Positions 30,536 through 34,244 of a stretch of 34,244 bases of DNA are shown here, one piece after another. The notes under the pieces are model-generated. The model had not been told where the DNA came from and ran no database searches. It saw nothing but the letters and a program-made list of their open reading frames with translations. Origin of the DNA: SHWB01 sp050246875 (lineage in GTDB: Bacteria; Pseudomonadota; Alphaproteobacteria; UBA6615); NCBI GenBank assembly GCA_050246875.1, contig JBFWVF010000016.1, forward strand, positions 1-34,244. Reading direction: 5' to 3'. Positions within the stretch are counted from its first letter, which is position 1; each line of letters opens with the position of its first letter. A program made the translations under genes and the position numbers.

Positions 30536-30846
30536 TCCTTGCAGTGACCCGTGTAGTAAATCCGGTGAACCGGCCCCAGCAGCGCCTCTCGGATGAGCAC
30601 GGGCTTGCGCTCTGTGATCTCGTATCCCGCTGGGCACAGTTTATTGCCTTCGAGCCATGTGGCCAGCCAGGCCATGCGTTCGGTCTCCGCGCTGTCGCTG
30701 CCGGCCGGATAGACGACATCGGCCACAACCTCGTAGCGAAACTTGCCTCCTTCGAGGGGCTCGAATTCCGACATCTCCTGCCGATCCACTGCGGCGCAAC
30801 CCGCCAGGATGCCGAAGGCGGCGATCGTGACTAAGAGCCTCGTCAT
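30505..30846 (-). CDS. small lipoprotein, moron inside the tail operon
   Basis: The 113-residue protein has a lipoprotein signal: MTRLLVTIAAFGILAGC, with the lipobox Cys at 17 followed by Ala. The mature part has YEVVADVVYPAGSDSAETER, MAWLATWLEGNKLCPAGYEI and an end VHRIYYTGHC. GGGGGAGGA lies just upstream of the start. It is the only minus-strand gene in the virion half, and its surroundings are AT-richer. Its last ten or so residues are read from the antisense of the NlpC gene, suggesting that the natural stop was lost at insertion. An outer-membrane role, possibly lysogenic conversion, is inferred. Confidence 0.8.
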   Translation of the reverse strand: MTRLLVTIAAFGILAGCAAVDRQEMSEFEPLEGGKFRYEVVADVVYPAGSDSAETERMAWLATWLEGNKLCPAGYEITERKPVLIREALLGPVHRIYYTGHCKDHGATSTSSR

Positions 30847-33800
30847 GGCGTCCTCCCCCGTAGCCGGCGTCAGCCTACAGCCTGTTGGTGCCTGCGGCGA
30901 GGGCATCGTTAGGGTAACGGCCCGGCCGCGGCCATTCCGCTTCGCCCCCGATCACCTTGAAGTTTCGGCAGGCCTGACGCTCGCCGAAATTGTTGATCTG
31001 TCGATCCTCGATCCAGCTCTGCGCACCTGGTGCGGAGTATCGATCGGCGGGCACATCGTGCCGCGCAATAACTGGGCTCGCGTGCGGCCGAAGCCGGGTG
31101 TTCTGATCGAAGTCATCGCCGGCGTCGGCAACCCCGGCGGCGGCGGTGGCGAGGGCGAGAAGAGCCCGATGCGGACGCTGTTGACGATCGCCATCGTCGC
31201 GGCGGCCGCTTACGCGGGGCCGCTGCTAGCTGCGCAGCTCGGCTTCACCGGCCTGGGCGCGACGATCGCCGGCGGCGTCATCAGCTTCGGCATTACCTAT
31301 CTCGGCAACCAGCTGATCAACGCCATCGCGCCGCCGTCGAAGCCGAAGCTGCCGGAGGTATCGCGCGGCGGCGTGACGGCCGGCCGGGACAGCCCGACCT
31401 ACGACATCTCCGGCGCGCGCAACAGTGCGCGGCCGTTCGAGACCGTGGCGCGTGTCTTCGGCGAGCACCGCACGGTGCCGGCGCTGGCGGCGCTGCCCTG
31501 GACCGAGATCGTCGGCGACGACGAATACCTGCGGCTGCTGGTCTGCTGGGGCATCGGGCCTCTCGACATCGCCTCCCGCCGCATCGGCGAGACCAGCCTG
31601 GACGCCTTCGACGACGTCGAGCGCGAGTTCCGCCGCGGCTACCAGGCGGCGCAGCTCAGCGACCAGGGCGCGTGGGACCCGGCGGGCGGCTTTCCGGCCG
31701 ATCCCGTGTTCGGGCAATGGTGGACCGCCAGCGACGACGGCACGGTCGACGGGCTGGCGATCGCCGCCGGCGACACCATTGTCTTCAACGGCCTCGCCGC
31801 CGCGACCGAGGCCGAGGCCTGGGACCTCGACGGCAACCAGCCGCTGACCCTGTTCTCCGACGACGTCTTCCAGGAGGACCTTGCCGTCGAGCTGACCGCC
31901 GCCGGCGGTGCCGAGACGCGCACCTCGCAGGCGGCCGCCGACGAGCTGTCGATCGACGTGACGTTCCCGCAGGGCCTCGTCACCTTCGACAACGCCGGCA
32001 ACAAGGGCTCCCGCACCGTCCAGGTCCGGGTCGAGTACTCGGTCAAGGACGCCGACACCTGGATCGAGGCGACGGTGCTGACCGTCACGGCGGCGCGCAG
32101 CTCGGCCGTGCGCGCCGGCCACCGCTGGACCGTCGCCAGCGGTCAGTACGACGTGCGGCTGACGCGGCTGACGGCCGACACGGAATCCTCGCAGATCTTC
32201 GACGCCTGCTCGTGGACGGCGCTGCGCTCGATCGCCTCGGTCTACCCGATCGCCGCCGAGGCGGGCCTCTGCGTCGAGGCGCTGCGCATCAAGGCGACCG
32301 GGCAGCTTCGCGCCGTGATCGACCAGTACAACGGCATCGCCAGGGCGATCCTGCCCGACTGGGACGACGGCGCGGAGGCGTGGGTGACGCGCGTCACCCG
32401 CAGCCCCGCCGCCGCCTTCCGCGCCGTGCTGCAGGACGCCGGGCAGGGCCGCCCCGTCGCCGACGGCCGCATCGACCTCGATGCGCTGGCCGACTGGCAC
32501 GGCAAGAATGCCGACGGCAGCCTCTACTTCGACGCCGTCATCGACTTCGCCATCTCGGCGCGCGAGCTGCTGCGCGACATCGCCTCGGCCGGGCGGGCCT
32601 CGCCGACGCGCATCGACGGCAAGTGGAGCGTCGTCATCGACGAGCCGCGGCCGGCCCCGGTGCAGCACTTCTCGCCGCGCAACTCGTGGGGCTTCCGGGC
32701 CAGCAAGGTGTTCGCCGACCTGCCGCACGGGCTGCGCATGCGCTTCCCCAACCGCGCGCTCGACTGGCGCCAGGACGAGCGCATCGTCTACCGCGACGGC
32801 TACGGGCCGGGGAACGCCACCCTCTTCGAGCAGCTCGAACAATTCGGCGTCACCGAGGCCAGCCAGATCTGGGTGCGTGGCCGCGAGCACTTCGCCACGG
32901 CCATCCTGCGCCCGGAGCGCTACAGCCTGCAGACCGACGTCGCCTGGGTGGTCTGCACGCGCGGCGACATGATCCGCGTCGGCCACGACGTGCTCCTTGT
33001 GGGGCTGGCCTCCGGCCGCCTGAAGGCGGTGGCGGACAACGGCACCCACGCCACGGGCGCCACTATCGACGAACTGCTCGTCATGGAAGAGGGCGGCAGC
33101 TACGCCCTGCGCATCCAGCACGTCGCCGACGACGGCGAGGTGCAGTCGCAGCTCGTGCCGATCGACACCGAGACGGGTGGCGTCCATGAGGTGACATTCA
33201 CGACGCCGATCGCGCTGGCCGACGCGCCGGAGGCCGACGACCTTGTGCTTTTCGGCGAGGCCGGGCTGGAGACCATCGACGGCATCGTCACGGCGATCCG
33301 GCCGCGCGCCGACCTGTCGGCCGAGATCTCGTTCGTGCCGGCCGCGCCGGAGATCGCCGAGGCGGCGACGGCATCGCGCGACTTCGCCGCCGGCGACGTC
33401 GACACCACGGGCAACACGGTGGCGATCGCCGCGCATCCCTTCTACGACGGCGACACCGTGCAGCTCGTCTCGACCGGCGGCCTGCCGGCGCCGCTGGTCG
33501 CCGCGACCGACTATTTCGTGCGCGACCGCGCCGCCGGCACGTTCAAGCTGGCGGCCACTGCGGGCGGCGCGGCGATCGACCTGACGACCGCCGGCAGCGG
33601 CGACCACACGATCAGCCGGCGCATCCCCACCTTCACCAGCAACCTGACGCCCGTGGCCGCCCTGGGCGTGCCGGTGGTCATCTCGGCGCGCTCCGGCGGG
33701 ACGGTGCTGTACCTGGAGCCGGACGGCTCGTGGACCTCGCGCATCCTCGTCACCGTCAAGCGGCCCGGCGGGCTGCAGGCCAGCGTCGCGGCGCTGCGCG

Positions 33801-34244
33801 CGCGCTTCCGTCCGGCGGCCGGCGCCGGCCCGTGGGAGACCGTCGAGGCCGCGCGCGACGCCGGCGAGATCTCGCTGATGCCGGTCGAGGACCGCGTCGC
33901 CTACGAGTACCAGCTCTGCTGGGTGCGCGCCGACGGCACCGCCTCGGCGTGGACGGCGGCGGCGACGCACACGGTGGTCGGGAAGAGCGCGCCGCCCTCG
34001 AACGTCTCGGGCTACTCGGTGCAGCAGAACGGCGCCCTGTCGACGCACCGCTGGGACCAGGTGCCGGACCTCGACCGCGACGGCTACGAGCTGCGCTACA
34101 TGGCGGCGCCCTTCGTCTGGGACAACGCCAACGTGCTGACCAGCGTGACGCGCGGCACGTTGATCACCAACGCCGCGCTGCCGCCGGGCGACTGGGTGTG
34201 CGGCATCAAGGCCGTCGACACCTCAGGCAACTACTCGGCGACGG
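30845..34244 (+). CDS. tail-tip/host-specificity protein J-like, partial at the window edge
   Basis: The frame is open for at least 1133 codons to the end of the window. A small N-terminal domain (VTARPRPFRFAPDHLE, GLTLAEIVDLSILDPALR, VSIGGHIVPRNNWARVRPKP) is followed by a hydrophobic segment (MRTLLTIAIVAAAAYAGPLL, then SFGITYLGNQLINAI). Next come the J hallmark region (RPFETVARVFGEHRTVPAL, LRLLVCWGIGPLDIASRRIG) and long beta-rich tail parts ending in fibronectin-like repeats. It should recognise the host surface. ATG 30845 is the likely start, ATG 30809 a second choice; neither has a strong ribosome site. The first 85 or so codons use many A/T third bases, unlike the rest. Confidence 0.85.
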   Translation, partial: MASSPVAGVSLQPVGACGEGIVRVTARPRPFRFAPDHLEVSAGLTLAEIVDLSILDPALRTWCGVSIGGHIVPRNNWARVRPKPGVLIEVIAGVGNPGGGGGEGEKSPMRTLLTIAIVAAAAYAGPLLAAQLGFTGLGATIAGGVISFGITYLGNQLINAIAPPSKPKLPEVSRGGVTAGRDSPTYDISGARNSARPFETVARVFGEHRTVPALAALPWTEIVGDDEYLRLLVCWGIGPLDIASRRIGETSLDAFDDVEREFRRGYQAAQLSDQGAWDPAGGFPADPVFGQWWTASDDGTVDGLAIAAGDTIVFNGLAAATEAEAWDLDGNQPLTLFSDDVFQEDLAVELTAAGGAETRTSQAAADELSIDVTFPQGLVTFDNAGNKGSRTVQVRVEYSVKDADTWIEATVLTVTAARSSAVRAGHRWTVASGQYDVRLTRLTADTESSQIFDACSWTALRSIASVYPIAAEAGLCVEALRIKATGQLRAVIDQYNGIARAILPDWDDGAEAWVTRVTRSPAAAFRAVLQDAGQGRPVADGRIDLDALADWHGKNADGSLYFDAVIDFAISARELLRDIASAGRASPTRIDGKWSVVIDEPRPAPVQHFSPRNSWGFRASKVFADLPHGLRMRFPNRALDWRQDERIVYRDGYGPGNATLFEQLEQFGVTEASQIWVRGREHFATAILRPERYSLQTDVAWVVCTRGDMIRVGHDVLLVGLASGRLKAVADNGTHATGATIDELLVMEEGGSYALRIQHVADDGEVQSQLVPIDTETGGVHEVTFTTPIALADAPEADDLVLFGEAGLETIDGIVTAIRPRADLSAEISFVPAAPEIAEAATASRDFAAGDVDTTGNTVAIAAHPFYDGDTVQLVSTGGLPAPLVAATDYFVRDRAAGTFKLAATAGGAAIDLTTAGSGDHTISRRIPTFTSNLTPVAALGVPVVISARSGGTVLYLEPDGSWTSRILVTVKRPGGLQASVAALRARFRPAAGAGPWETVEAARDAGEISLMPVEDRVAYEYQLCWVRADGTASAWTAAATHTVVGKSAPPSNVSGYSVQQNGALSTHRWDQVPDLDRDGYELRYMAAPFVWDNANVLTSVTRGTLITNAALPPGDWVCGIKAVDTSGNYSAT

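Noticed and set aside
30532..30834. A plus-strand frame starting at GTG 30532, overlapping the NlpC stop
   Set aside because: The overlap looks genuine, but beyond the first few codons the frame is the antisense of the lipoprotein gene, which has a lipobox and a strong ribosome site. I treat the start as a possible relic of J.
31226..34048. A 940-codon open frame antisense to the J-like gene
   Set aside because: A shadow frame. The J-like reading frame is open through the window edge and shows family motifs.
1..34244. tRNA genes, rRNA genes, CRISPR arrays, insertion sequences
   Set aside because: I looked for them and saw none; the only repeats are the short ones listed. A tRNA search program would settle the tRNA question.

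Overview
The window is most of one temperate, Mu-like transposable phage (prophage). It runs from near its probable left end into the tail-tip gene and is cut by the right edge of the window. The DNA is very GC-rich. A phage-borne GcrA-type regulator, clustered GANTC sites (the CcrM methylation site) and the protein families present point to an alphaproteobacterial host. The genus cannot be read from the sequence. The calls come from reading translated sequence and recalling families; no database search was run.

Layout. (1) 1-155 holds short direct repeats and may be the transposase-binding left end. (2) 154-1424, minus strand: a LexA/CI-type repressor with a translationally coupled secreted protein, probably the lysogeny operon. 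(3) 1425-1620 is the divergent switch region. (4) 1621-12397, plus strand: a tightly packed early/middle operon. It encodes Ner, a tiny ORF, a ParB-like protein, MuA transposase, MuB ATPase, a run of small early genes, a Gam-like protein, a GcrA-like protein, a second ParB-like protein, GemA, an MT-A70 methyltransferase and a Mor/C-type activator. Most of these genes overlap by ATGA, GTGA or TGATG, so translational coupling is the rule. (5) 12570-19623: lysis genes (M15 endolysin, probable holin), packaging genes (DUF2730, DUF3486, TerL), DUF935 portal and a Mu F-like protein with a nuclease-like tail. (6) 20011-23381: Mu I/Z-like protease/scaffold, a decoration protein, gpT-like major head protein and a FluMu-type protein, followed by a terminator. 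(7) 23515 to the end: connector genes and a long, non-contractile (siphovirus-type) tail with tube protein, chaperone frameshift pair, tape measure, distal tail proteins, NlpC/P60 peptidase and the J-like tip protein. A minus-strand lipoprotein gene lies just before J.

How it works together. The repressor and Ner would set the lysis/lysogeny choice at 1425-1620. MuA and MuB replicate the phage by transposition. The Mor-like activator at 11993-12397 sits immediately upstream of a perfect 16-bp palindrome at 12494. The reverse complement of that palindrome recurs at 19918, in front of the head operon. These are good candidates for the Plys and PI late promoters. A degenerate third copy lies at the left end.

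Most interesting: clustered, regularly spaced GANTC sites at the left end and at the repressor start, in a phage carrying both a GcrA-like regulator and an adenine methyltransferase; an identical zinc-ribbon tail pattern on the GcrA-like and second ParB-like proteins; the shared late-promoter palindrome; a textbook -1 frameshift signal; a gpT-like head protein with a signal-peptide-like N-terminus; and a lipoprotein gene that seems to have disrupted the start of J.
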